Assembly (NCBI GenBank): GCA_937892665.1
Contig: CALBJF010000324.1
Location: forward strand, 1-5,586
Reading direction: 5' to 3'
Length of the DNA: 5,586 bases
DNA from: an uncultured euryarchaeote
GTDB lineage: Archaea; Thermoplasmatota; Poseidoniia; Poseidoniales; Poseidoniaceae
Part shown: positions 1-5,586 of the stretch, in pieces
Position numbering within the stretch: the stretch's first letter is position 1
How the letters are laid out: every line of letters starts with the position of its first letter
Notes under the pieces: generated by a model
Told to the model about the DNA's origin: nothing
The model's input: only the letters and a program-made list of their open reading frames with translations
The model's database searches: none
Program-made: the position numbers and the translations under genes

Positions 1-1
1 C

Positions 2-400
2 GTTCAGAATCTGCTGCTTAGTGAACTTGAGAGACTTGAGAATGGAAGGATTACAATTGGTGAACTTCTGATTGCTCAACGCATTTCAAGAGAACCGACT
101 CAAGGTTCGGTACAATCCCTGGCAATGGTTGCTTTCCAAAGACATCAAGCCCATGGTTTCCCACTCACTCTTGGTTCGAAAGCCCGATTTCTTGTACGTG
201 AGAAAGATGTTAAGAATTCCCTTTTTCGAGTCCTTCTTTCTGAAGAGTGTTCGGACTTGAATGAAACAGCTCAAAATATGGATTTAGGATATTATCGACA
301 GCAAGCCATTCGTGCCATATGGGCAATACTTACTCCATTTGGATGGGAGGAGAATCAATTGACAGAAGTCGGTGTTGTGCGACTTGATCAGTGGATGTAA
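2..400 (+). CDS. polB: Family B DNA polymerase, C-terminal (thumb) fragment; 5' end outside window
   Basis: The reading frame is open from the left edge and ends at TAA 398-400, giving 132 residues with no start. They read as the end of the thumb domain of an archaeal family B replicative/repair polymerase. The landmarks occur in family order: ELLIAQRISREP (fragment residues 21-32, matching the 'LVI...ITR' strand-helix of Pfu-type enzymes), a helix ending in the 'A...R...G' pattern (AFQRHQAHG, 44-52), a beta segment ARFLVRE (61-67), the signature DxxYYxxQ (DLGYYRQQ, 94-101), IWAILTPFGW (106-115), and a short tail ending in LDQWM. The polymerase and exonuclease active sites lie upstream and cannot be judged. 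The tail aligns with the stretch that carries the PCNA-binding motif in other archaeal PolB proteins. The 3' end overlaps the convergent RecA-like gene by 71 bp. The family call is firm; which PolB paralog (B1, B3) is not determinable here. Confidence 0.85.
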   Translation, partial: VQNLLLSELERLENGRITIGELLIAQRISREPTQGSVQSLAMVAFQRHQAHGFPLTLGSKARFLVREKDVKNSLFRVLLSEECSDLNETAQNMDLGYYRQQAIRAIWAILTPFGWEENQLTEVGVVRLDQWM

Positions 401-1067
401 AGGCTTCAAGTCTCAATTGAGATTCATCTTTCGTATCAGGAAGAAGTCGTAGTACTGTCTTAGAATCTGTGGCACTTCTGAGAATCAATATTTTCTTTCT
501 TGCAGATTGCCAAGAGGCCTGTAGATACTGATCTGCATGTATCTTCACCGTATGCTTTAGTTGTTGATGAAGTCTACTTCTCGCGTGTCCATCGAGAATA
601 ATTACTGCGCAGTGTTTAGACAATTTCTGTAATGAATGTAAACAATGACGAAGTATTGCCCGTCCCTCATACCTTCGAATTTGCTCATCCAGAAACATGG
701 CAAGTAATCCATCAACAACGACCAATGAAGCTTTTGTTATCACGGTCTCTTGATGTGCACGAAGAATCAATGCGTGTAATTGATGAAGTGTAAATCCCCG
801 CCCAATGTAGAGTCGTCGCAATCCTTCTTCGAGACCACTGTTTCTATTTCTTAATGGTTCAAAAAAAGTACTTGGATTAAATCGATGTGCTCCATCAATC
901 CAGTGGACTGTTTGGCTTTCACTGAGTAACATCGCAGCTGTTTCCTGAGCAAGAAAACCTATTTCCTTGCCAAAATAGCCTGGTCCTTCAAGCCATGTTA
1001 TGCCTTTCTTCATGATGAGGTGTTCGGGTGTAATTGAGGTTTCTTTTCTTATCGCAATATCCGTCAT
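330..1067 (-). CDS. RecA/Rad51-superfamily paralog (RadB-like) with degenerate ATP-binding motifs
   Basis: This 245-residue protein has the layout of a single RecA-fold core without the N-terminal helix-hairpin-helix domain of RadA. A Walker A-like loop GPGYFGKE (28-35) follows ITWLE. VHWIDGAHRFNP (54-65) matches the position of 'IDTEgtFrP' in RadA/Rad51. RLYIGRGFTLHQL (85-97) matches the 'varAFT..hQ' helix of the superfamily. SLVVVDGLLAMF (114-125) is a Walker B strand with D119, followed by a helix EGRAILRHCLHSLQKLS and a strand CAVIILDGHA (153-162) where Rad51 proteins have 'vvvtNQ'. Walker A has Glu35 in place of Ser/Thr, and the usual catalytic Glu position looks like Ala60, so ATP hydrolysis is doubtful. 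The ATG at 1067 is preceded by GGTGAT, complementary to the archaeal 16S 3' end; Met19 is an alternative start. It is divergent from dinB and convergent with polB. A role in recombination or fork repair is inferred; RadB, an aRadC-type paralog or another RecA-like family all remain possible. Confidence 0.72.
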   Translation of the reverse strand: MTDIAIRKETSITPEHLIMKKGITWLEGPGYFGKEIGFLAQETAAMLLSESQTVHWIDGAHRFNPSTFFEPLRNRNSGLEEGLRRLYIGRGFTLHQLHALILRAHQETVITKASLVVVDGLLAMFLDEQIRRYEGRAILRHCLHSLQKLSKHCAVIILDGHARSRLHQQLKHTVKIHADQYLQASWQSARKKILILRSATDSKTVLRLLPDTKDESQLRLEAFTSTDQVAQHRLLSIDSPPIQME

Positions 1068-1140
1068 ACCATCACCAAGTATTGTTGTCCGGCGAGGACA
1101 GTAGGGTTATCTTTCGCAGGGGGTACTATGAAAGTGAAGG
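1068..1140. promoter_or_regulatory. Divergent promoter region between the RecA-like gene and dinB
   Basis: This 73-bp gap must hold both promoters. On the minus strand CGAAAGATAA (complement of 1107-1116), about 40 bp before the RecA-like start, is a weak BRE/TATA candidate; no convincing TATA box is visible for dinB. A short dyad TGTCC-ggcga-GGACA occupies 1086-1100, near the middle of the gap. The gap's size and orientation are certain; the promoter elements are guesses from pattern alone. Confidence 0.45.
1071..1076 (-). promoter_or_regulatory. Probable Shine-Dalgarno of the RecA-like gene
   Basis: Read on the minus strand this is GGTGAT followed by GGT and the ATG at 1067. It is a six-base complement to the conserved archaeal 16S 3' end (...AUCACCUCCU). 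The spacing is short (5 nt from the GGTG core to ATG) but workable. It supports the ATG at 1067 over the internal Met19. Confidence 0.4.
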
Positions 1141-2289
1141 ATGAATTTCAAACACCCTCGGCGTTCATCTTGCATTGTGAGCGAACCCCGCATCCTGATT
1201 CATTGCGACTTAGATGCCTTTTTTGCATCGGTTGAGATGCTCCATCATGGTTTTCCAGAGGAGCAGCCATTGATCATTGGTTCAGACCCACAACAGGGTC
1301 GCGGAAGAGGTATCGTATCGACCTGTAATTATGCTGCAAGAACCTACGGTGTACGTTCTGCAATGCCAATCACCGAAGCGTGGCGACGTTGTCCTGGGAG
1401 CCCGTACGGGCCGGGACGATATATCCGGGGAACTCGCTCACTGTATTCGATGGCGTCTCGACGTGTCATGAAGATTTTACGAAAATATGCAGATAAATTT
1501 GAACAGGCGAGTATTGATGAAGCGTATCTCGATATAACCGAATATACAAAAGGGGATTGGGATGAAGCACTAGCTCTTGCCCGACGAATAAAAAAGGAAA
1601 TTACAGATTCAGTTGGTTTGACTGCTTCATTTGGGATTGGGCCAACCAGAGTTGTTGCTAAAATGTCTTCTGAAGTGAATAAACCAAATGGAATTCACCG
1701 TGTATTGCCTGATGAGATTAACTCGTTCTTTCAACAACGTTCCGTACGCGAAGTGCCTGGGATTGGTCCTAAAACAGCGAACAGATTGGCCGAGTGGGGT
1801 ATCTCAACCGTGGACGAAGCATCAGAATTAGGCGAACTAGCATTAGCAAGAATGACCTCTGAACGCTTTGCTTCATGGCTACTACGTGTTGTGGATGGAA
1901 CAACCTCAAGTGAGGTGAGCCCAATTCGCTCTCGTCGTTCGATTGGGAAAGAACGCACGTTTCCTGTTGACCAATCGAATCATGAGGTCGTCCTCGAAGT
2001 CCTCGAAAAATTAACTGTAAGGGTTATGGCAAAGGCAAGAGATGAGGGCATTGCAGGTAGACTCGCAGAAGTTAAGGTACGATATACTGGATTTGAGACG
2101 CATACTCATGGACGCTCTATTCCAGTTGCAATGGATGATACAGATGTATTTCTGCGTCAAGTTCGAATTCTTTTTGCACAAAATGTGAATCAAGAACAGA
2201 ACATACGACTCGTTGGATTTCGTCTAGGACAACTGGAAGAAATCGATCTTCGCCAAACCACATTAGATGGAATCGATGAATCAGAGTAA
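1141..2289 (+). CDS. dinB: Y-family translesion DNA polymerase IV (DinB/Dpo4 type)
   Basis: This 382-residue protein is a complete error-prone polymerase that extends primers past damaged template bases. The palm carries the metal-binding residues: D23 in HCDLDAFFASVE (21-32) and D126/E127 in QASIDEAYLDIT (122-133). F28 sits at the steric-gate position that excludes ribonucleotides. The finger motif GIVSTCNYAARTYGVRSAMP (57-76) is intact. The thumb has the helix-hairpin-helix VPGIGPKTANRLAEWGI (205-221), preceded by SFGIGPTRVVAKMSSEVNKP (163-182). The little-finger domain begins near SIGKERTF (267-274) and runs to about 370. The length is usual for the family. The ATG at 1141 is the first possible start, because an in-frame TGA lies at 1135-1137. 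GTG 1177 (Val13) would place the catalytic Asp nearer its usual position and is a credible alternative. The C-terminal tail QTTLDGIDESE resembles a PCNA-binding box but lacks its aromatic pair. The last 9 bp overlap the convergent valS stop. Confidence 0.96.
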   Translation: MNFKHPRRSSCIVSEPRILIHCDLDAFFASVEMLHHGFPEEQPLIIGSDPQQGRGRGIVSTCNYAARTYGVRSAMPITEAWRRCPGSPYGPGRYIRGTRSLYSMASRRVMKILRKYADKFEQASIDEAYLDITEYTKGDWDEALALARRIKKEITDSVGLTASFGIGPTRVVAKMSSEVNKPNGIHRVLPDEINSFFQQRSVREVPGIGPKTANRLAEWGISTVDEASELGELALARMTSERFASWLLRVVDGTTSSEVSPIRSRRSIGKERTFPVDQSNHEVVLEVLEKLTVRVMAKARDEGIAGRLAEVKVRYTGFETHTHGRSIPVAMDDTDVFLRQVRILFAQNVNQEQNIRLVGFRLGQLEEIDLRQTTLDGIDESE

Positions 2290-4743
2290 CTTGTGCATTC
2301 GTGTAAGAGTGCCCTTGAATTCGTTAAGCGAATCTGGAACCATTACCCCTTCAATTTCTGCATTAAGTGATAGACCCTGTTCCTTCTTGGTCTTCCAAAC
2401 TTCACTGTTGAACGTTTCGACTTCTGAAGTTAATTGGTTGAGTTGTTTATCCACAGGCCCTTGAGTCGGGAATTGGTCAACATCTACTGAACTTTCTCCA
2501 TAGAGTGTCATCGAAATATGATGGCAAAAGAAAGGACATATCGGACTGAATGTTGCAAGGAAATCTTTCAAAATTGAATGAATTGTCCATGCTGCATGCA
2601 TATCTCCGTCGTAGAGTCGAGTTTTCGCCATCTCAAGCCAATGAGATGGTAAGATGCCAGTTCCGAAGGTCTTCAGAGCTTGTGTTGCCGAATAAATATC
2701 AAGGTCATTCCAAGAAGATTCTACTGTTTCCATGGTCGCTGAAAATTCCGAACGTATCCACCTGTCTTCAACAGGGAATGGCGTTGTCGGTTCAACATCA
2801 GGCATATCGAATTGGCTTGCAAATCGAGCAACATTGAATAATTTCGTTAGGACTCCGAAATATTTGGCTTCAATTTCTTCAGGATTGATATGGAAATCAT
2901 CCCCTACTTGAGCTTCACATGCCTTCCATAATCTGAAACATTCGCTTCCAATCTTATTCGCTTTGAGACTTACAGAACCACTTGGTCCTTTGACCTTCCA
3001 AGAGCCTGTACGTCCTCCAGCACCACATTCTAAGACGCTATCGGCATCAATTCCGTTGCCGAGGGACTTTGACATCTTTCGACCCCAGGGATCCATTCCA
3101 AGACCATCGATCCATACATGTTGGAAACCAGGCTTGTCAAGTAAGAGCGTTGACTTGAGGAGCGTATAATACAACCATGTACGAACAATTTCTTTTCCTT
3201 GTGGTCTCAATGCTGTTGGGAATGCCTTTTCAAAGACTTCTGGATGATTTAGATAACCACTCACAAAGAGATTTGAATTTGAAGAATCCATCCATGTATC
3301 GAATACTTTTTCTTCTCCACGTATTTCACCAAGTGAATCTTTCATTTCGCTAAAGGAACCTATATCTTCTCGCGAATCACGATTAAGGACTCGAGAGTCG
3401 ATAGGAGGTTGTTCCTTCCAAGGTTGAACATAGTTTCCAGATGGTGGGACTACAATGAATTCTTCATCCTCAGAGTACCAGATTGGAATCTCAGTATGAT
3501 ACCATCGTCGTCTGGAAATTGGCCAATCGATGCTAATGTTGTCCATCCAATCGAGCAAAAATTGTCGATTTCTTGGGGGATGGAATTGGATTTCTTCGAT
3601 GTGTTCTCGCATTCGGTCTTGAATGTGAGTTTGTCGTACATACCATTCCTTTAGAAGAATAATTTCCACAGGATTCTTTCCACGTTCAGAAACTGGAATT
3701 TCTTGTGAACGTTCTTCAATCTGTGAAATCTTTCCAGATTCTTCAAGTATTTCTGTGGCTTTATTTCTTGCCTCAATGACGGTCATTCCTGAAAGGTCTG
3801 CGGAGATTTCGGTCATGCAACCATCGAGATCAATGGCTTGATATGGAGTCAATCCAAGTTCTCGGAAAACAGCAACATCGTTCTGATCACCAAACGAGCA
3901 GACCATCAAAATCCCACTTCCAAATTCGGATTTAACAGATGGATGTGTTTGAATTTCGACAGAAGATTCTCTTCCACTTACCGGCATTGGTAGTATTGCT
4001 CTTTTTCCGACTAGATGTTGGTACCGTTGGTCATCGGGGTGGACGACAACAACACCACAAGCACAAATCATCTCAGGTCGAGTTGTTGATATGATCAATT
4101 CCTCACCGGTATCAGTTTGCCATTTTACATCGACAAGTTTGGTATTTCTCGAAATACGTTCGACTTCTGCATCAGCAATTGTTGTCCCCTCTACTGGATC
4201 GTAGATGTTTGGGCGAAGATCTTCAATGATGTCTCCTTTTTTGAACAAATCGATGAATATTGATTGAGTCACTGCTCTATAATCAGGAGCGTCCGTGAGG
4301 TATTCGGCCGCAAAATCACAGGACAATCCAACACGTGCAGCAGTCTTTCTCATAGCCTGAGTAAATGTTTCAATCGTCTCCCGACACAAGTTTAGAAATT
4401 CTTCACGATCATAGGTTTTCATCTTCCGTTTCGTATTTTTTTCTACTGTAAATTCGATATTGATACCGTTTCTGTCGACTCCCCATGGGAAATATACTTC
4501 TTTTCCGAGCAATCGTTGGGAACGTGCAATAACGTCGATCATCGAATATTGAGCAACTGCTCCGATGTGCCAGGTGCCCGAAGGATACGGAGGTGGTGTG
4601 TCGACAACGAACAGTGGTTTTCCACTCGTTGGCTTGAATCCATATCGTTGCTGATATGATTCAGAATCAGCGTAGTGTTCCTCTTGTATTTTCTTTTCAA
4701 GGTCGATTGACCATCGCTTCTCAGGTAGTCTTGGAGTACTCAT
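2281..4743 (-). CDS. valS: Valyl-tRNA synthetase, archaeal type
   Basis: This class Ia synthetase attaches valine to tRNA-Val in the cytoplasm. The 820 residues match the archaeal ValRS length. The HIGH-type motif is in DTPPPYPSGTWHIGA (48-62), with HIGA replacing HIGH, as archaeal ValRS often vary at the last position. The KMSKS loop is intact: GRKMSKSLGN (554-563). The CP1 editing domain, which deacylates mischarged Thr-tRNA, spans roughly 190-370. It shows STTRPEMICACGVVVVHPDD (219-238) and GSGILMVCSFGDQND (275-289), D289 being the likely editing aspartate. ISIDWPISRRRWYHTEIPIWY (403-423) is the usual post-editing catalytic segment. The anticodon-binding domain follows from about 655 (DRWIRSEF), with PICPFFCHHISMTLYGE (734-750). 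The end KKEQGLSLNAEIEGV (786-800) is the standard archaeal terminus, without the long bacterial coiled coil. About 24 extra residues (573-596) follow KMSKS. GGTG lies 6 nt before the ATG. It is divergent from the exporter gene. Confidence 0.95.
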   Translation of the reverse strand: MSTPRLPEKRWSIDLEKKIQEEHYADSESYQQRYGFKPTSGKPLFVVDTPPPYPSGTWHIGAVAQYSMIDVIARSQRLLGKEVYFPWGVDRNGINIEFTVEKNTKRKMKTYDREEFLNLCRETIETFTQAMRKTAARVGLSCDFAAEYLTDAPDYRAVTQSIFIDLFKKGDIIEDLRPNIYDPVEGTTIADAEVERISRNTKLVDVKWQTDTGEELIISTTRPEMICACGVVVVHPDDQRYQHLVGKRAILPMPVSGRESSVEIQTHPSVKSEFGSGILMVCSFGDQNDVAVFRELGLTPYQAIDLDGCMTEISADLSGMTVIEARNKATEILEESGKISQIEERSQEIPVSERGKNPVEIILLKEWYVRQTHIQDRMREHIEEIQFHPPRNRQFLLDWMDNISIDWPISRRRWYHTEIPIWYSEDEEFIVVPPSGNYVQPWKEQPPIDSRVLNRDSREDIGSFSEMKDSLGEIRGEEKVFDTWMDSSNSNLFVSGYLNHPEVFEKAFPTALRPQGKEIVRTWLYYTLLKSTLLLDKPGFQHVWIDGLGMDPWGRKMSKSLGNGIDADSVLECGAGGRTGSWKVKGPSGSVSLKANKIGSECFRLWKACEAQVGDDFHINPEEIEAKYFGVLTKLFNVARFASQFDMPDVEPTTPFPVEDRWIRSEFSATMETVESSWNDLDIYSATQALKTFGTGILPSHWLEMAKTRLYDGDMHAAWTIHSILKDFLATFSPICPFFCHHISMTLYGESSVDVDQFPTQGPVDKQLNQLTSEVETFNSEVWKTKKEQGLSLNAEIEGVMVPDSLNEFKGTLTRMHKLL

Positions 4744-4876
4744 TGTTTACACCGGCCCAATCCCCAGTTAACGGAGGAGTCCAACCAGCCGTTATGATAT
4801 TGGTTTTTGAACGGTTCCCTCACAAACCAACGGCAATCCTTTCAATGTCGGTGCAGAGGGGTTGACAGGTTGCACC
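4744..4876. promoter_or_regulatory. Divergent promoter region between valS and the RND exporter gene
   Basis: This 133-bp gap holds the 5' signals of both genes. TAACGG at 4769-4774 and CCGTTA at 4789-4794 form a perfect 6-bp inverted repeat around a 14-bp spacer, 26-51 bp upstream of valS. AACGG recurs at 4810-4814 and 4829-4833, so four copies (one inverted) lie about 20 bp apart. ATATCATA on the minus strand (complement of 4793-4800), about 50 bp upstream of valS, is a possible TATA element. I found no tRNA fold and no credible small ORF. The repeats are directly visible; any regulatory role is inference. Confidence 0.4.
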
Positions 4877-5586
4877 ATGTCTGATGAGGCCAAACCCGAA
4901 AAAATTCCAAGTTCGGAAACGGACGTAGGAAGAATTCAGGCGATTGCAGACTATAGCAAATCAAAAATGAAACTCACCTCCGTCGATATATCGGCTCGAG
5001 TACGAGATTTTGATCCAAAAAAGGCTGTTGAGGCTGTTTTAGACGCCCCAAAGCGACTCAAGCGGGAATGGCAACGTTCTGGAGCAACCGGAGTCATTAC
5101 GCGGTTTCCGATAGCTACAGTTGCTCTCTTCCTGATGATTACAGTTTACTTTGTTACGACTTCTGGATTCCTTGATGATACTGCATGGGACGATGATCCA
5201 GATAAGCCTGCACTGAATGTTAACGGGGACATGGAAGTATATCTCCCAGAAGGGAGTGAAGTCAAGGAACTTATTGAATTAGTTGAAGAAGATTGGACAA
5301 CCAACGTCATGGTCATTTACATCGAGTCCAATAATAACAACATTACAGACCAAAGAATCTTACAGGAAATAAGTTTTGTTGAAAAGGCAATAAATCCGTT
5401 TGTTTCAGATAACGAAAGTGATGAAGTCATTTACATTCTTTCAATTTCCACCGTATTGAAGGAGATTAATTCAAGTCTGCCCAGAATTCGTGAAGCCTTT
5501 ATCACTCAATTAGGTCAACAATGCCCAACCTTGGATGAAGTCTGTGAAGGCTTTGCTACGAGCGTTAACAACGCAATCAGCGCAGG
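4877..5586 (+). CDS. RND/MMPL-superfamily membrane exporter, N-terminal part; 3' end outside window
   Basis: An open frame runs from ATG 4877 to the right edge (236 codons, no stop). Residues 1-73 are hydrophilic and charged, predicted cytoplasmic. Residues 74-96 form one strong membrane segment (ITRFPIATVALFLMITVYFV and onward). After it comes an acidic outside region, then LNVNGDMEVYLPEGSEV (113-129), which matches the 'd..vflP.dsev' start of the first extracytoplasmic domain in COG1033-type RND exporters. VMVIYIES (144-151) is the first beta strand expected there. VIYILSISTVLKEIN (184-198) fits the following strand and helix. C216 and C223 could form a disulfide outside the cell. Substrate cannot be inferred from this part; lipid or hydrophobic cargo is known for some family members. 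The 73-residue leader is longer than usual. ATG 4877 is the first ATG in this frame within the intergenic gap, with AGGT upstream; Met31 is an alternative start. Confidence 0.72.
   Translation, partial: MSDEAKPEKIPSSETDVGRIQAIADYSKSKMKLTSVDISARVRDFDPKKAVEAVLDAPKRLKREWQRSGATGVITRFPIATVALFLMITVYFVTTSGFLDDTAWDDDPDKPALNVNGDMEVYLPEGSEVKELIELVEEDWTTNVMVIYIESNNNNITDQRILQEISFVEKAINPFVSDNESDEVIYILSISTVLKEINSSLPRIREAFITQLGQQCPTLDEVCEGFATSVNNAISA

Noticed and set aside
411..422. Perfect 12-bp palindrome TCTCAATTGAGA, 10 bp after the polB stop, followed by a T-containing stretch; considered as a terminator or operator.
   Set aside because: A 12-bp palindrome is expected about once by chance in a window of this size. 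This one lies inside the coding sequence of the RecA-like gene, and the following bases are not a clear T-run.
491..502. T-rich run ttttctttcttg on the plus strand, a possible archaeal terminator for polB.
   Set aside because: It is about 90 bp past the stop, is interrupted by C, and lies within the opposite-strand gene, whose codons explain it.
1128..1236. ATG at 1128 as a start upstream of dinB.
   Set aside because: It is out of frame with dinB and leads into a short meaningless frame; an in-frame TGA at 1135-1137 shows dinB cannot start upstream of 1141.
2550..2837. 95-residue plus-strand ORF inside valS.
   Set aside because: It is antisense to the conserved anticodon-binding domain, with no recognisable motif.
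4751..4800. Possible tRNA-like or small structured RNA in the valS upstream region.
   Set aside because: I could not pair acceptor, D and T arms on either strand; only one 6-bp inverted repeat is present.
4656..4865. 69-residue plus-strand ORF across the valS start and the intergenic gap.
   Set aside because: Most of it is antisense to valS, it shows no family pattern, and it ends just before the better-supported exporter start. I treat it as a shadow frame.

Overview
The window looks archaeal, most likely a mesophilic euryarchaeote of the Thermoplasmatota / Marine Group II (Poseidoniales) kind. Three things point there: the C-terminus of a family B DNA polymerase of archaeal type, a RadB-like RecA-fold protein with no N-terminal helix-hairpin-helix domain, and a valyl-tRNA synthetase of archaeal architecture (DTPPP...HIG motif, about 820 residues, short C-terminus). 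The lineage is inferred from these families and the compact layout; no rRNA or other taxonomic marker is present.

Layout from left to right. At 1-400 (+) lies the last 132 residues of a family B DNA polymerase. At 330-1067 (-), running toward it and overlapping its 3' end by 71 bp, is a RecA/Rad51-superfamily paralog whose nucleotide-binding motifs are eroded. A 73-bp divergent promoter region (1068-1140) separates it from dinB (1141-2289, +), a complete Y-family translesion polymerase. dinB meets valS (2281-4743, -) tail to tail with a 9-bp overlap. A second divergent promoter region (4744-4876) separates valS from the 5' part of an RND/MMPL-type membrane exporter (4877 to the window end, +).

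Three adjacent genes on the left concern DNA synthesis, recombination and damage tolerance: a B-family polymerase, a probable recombinase paralog and a translesion polymerase. The paralog and dinB share a divergent promoter region and could be co-regulated. valS is a housekeeping translation gene and the exporter an envelope gene; neither has an obvious functional tie to the repair cluster. I see no tRNA, rRNA, CRISPR array, insertion sequence or prophage signal. Nearly all of the window is coding, and the two intergenic gaps are 73 and 133 bp.

I see no clear new defence or mobile system. The most interesting item is the RecA-fold paralog: it keeps the Walker A lysine and Walker B aspartate but has Glu where Ser/Thr coordinates magnesium and apparently lacks the catalytic glutamate. 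It may be a non-hydrolysing accessory protein of recombination or replication.
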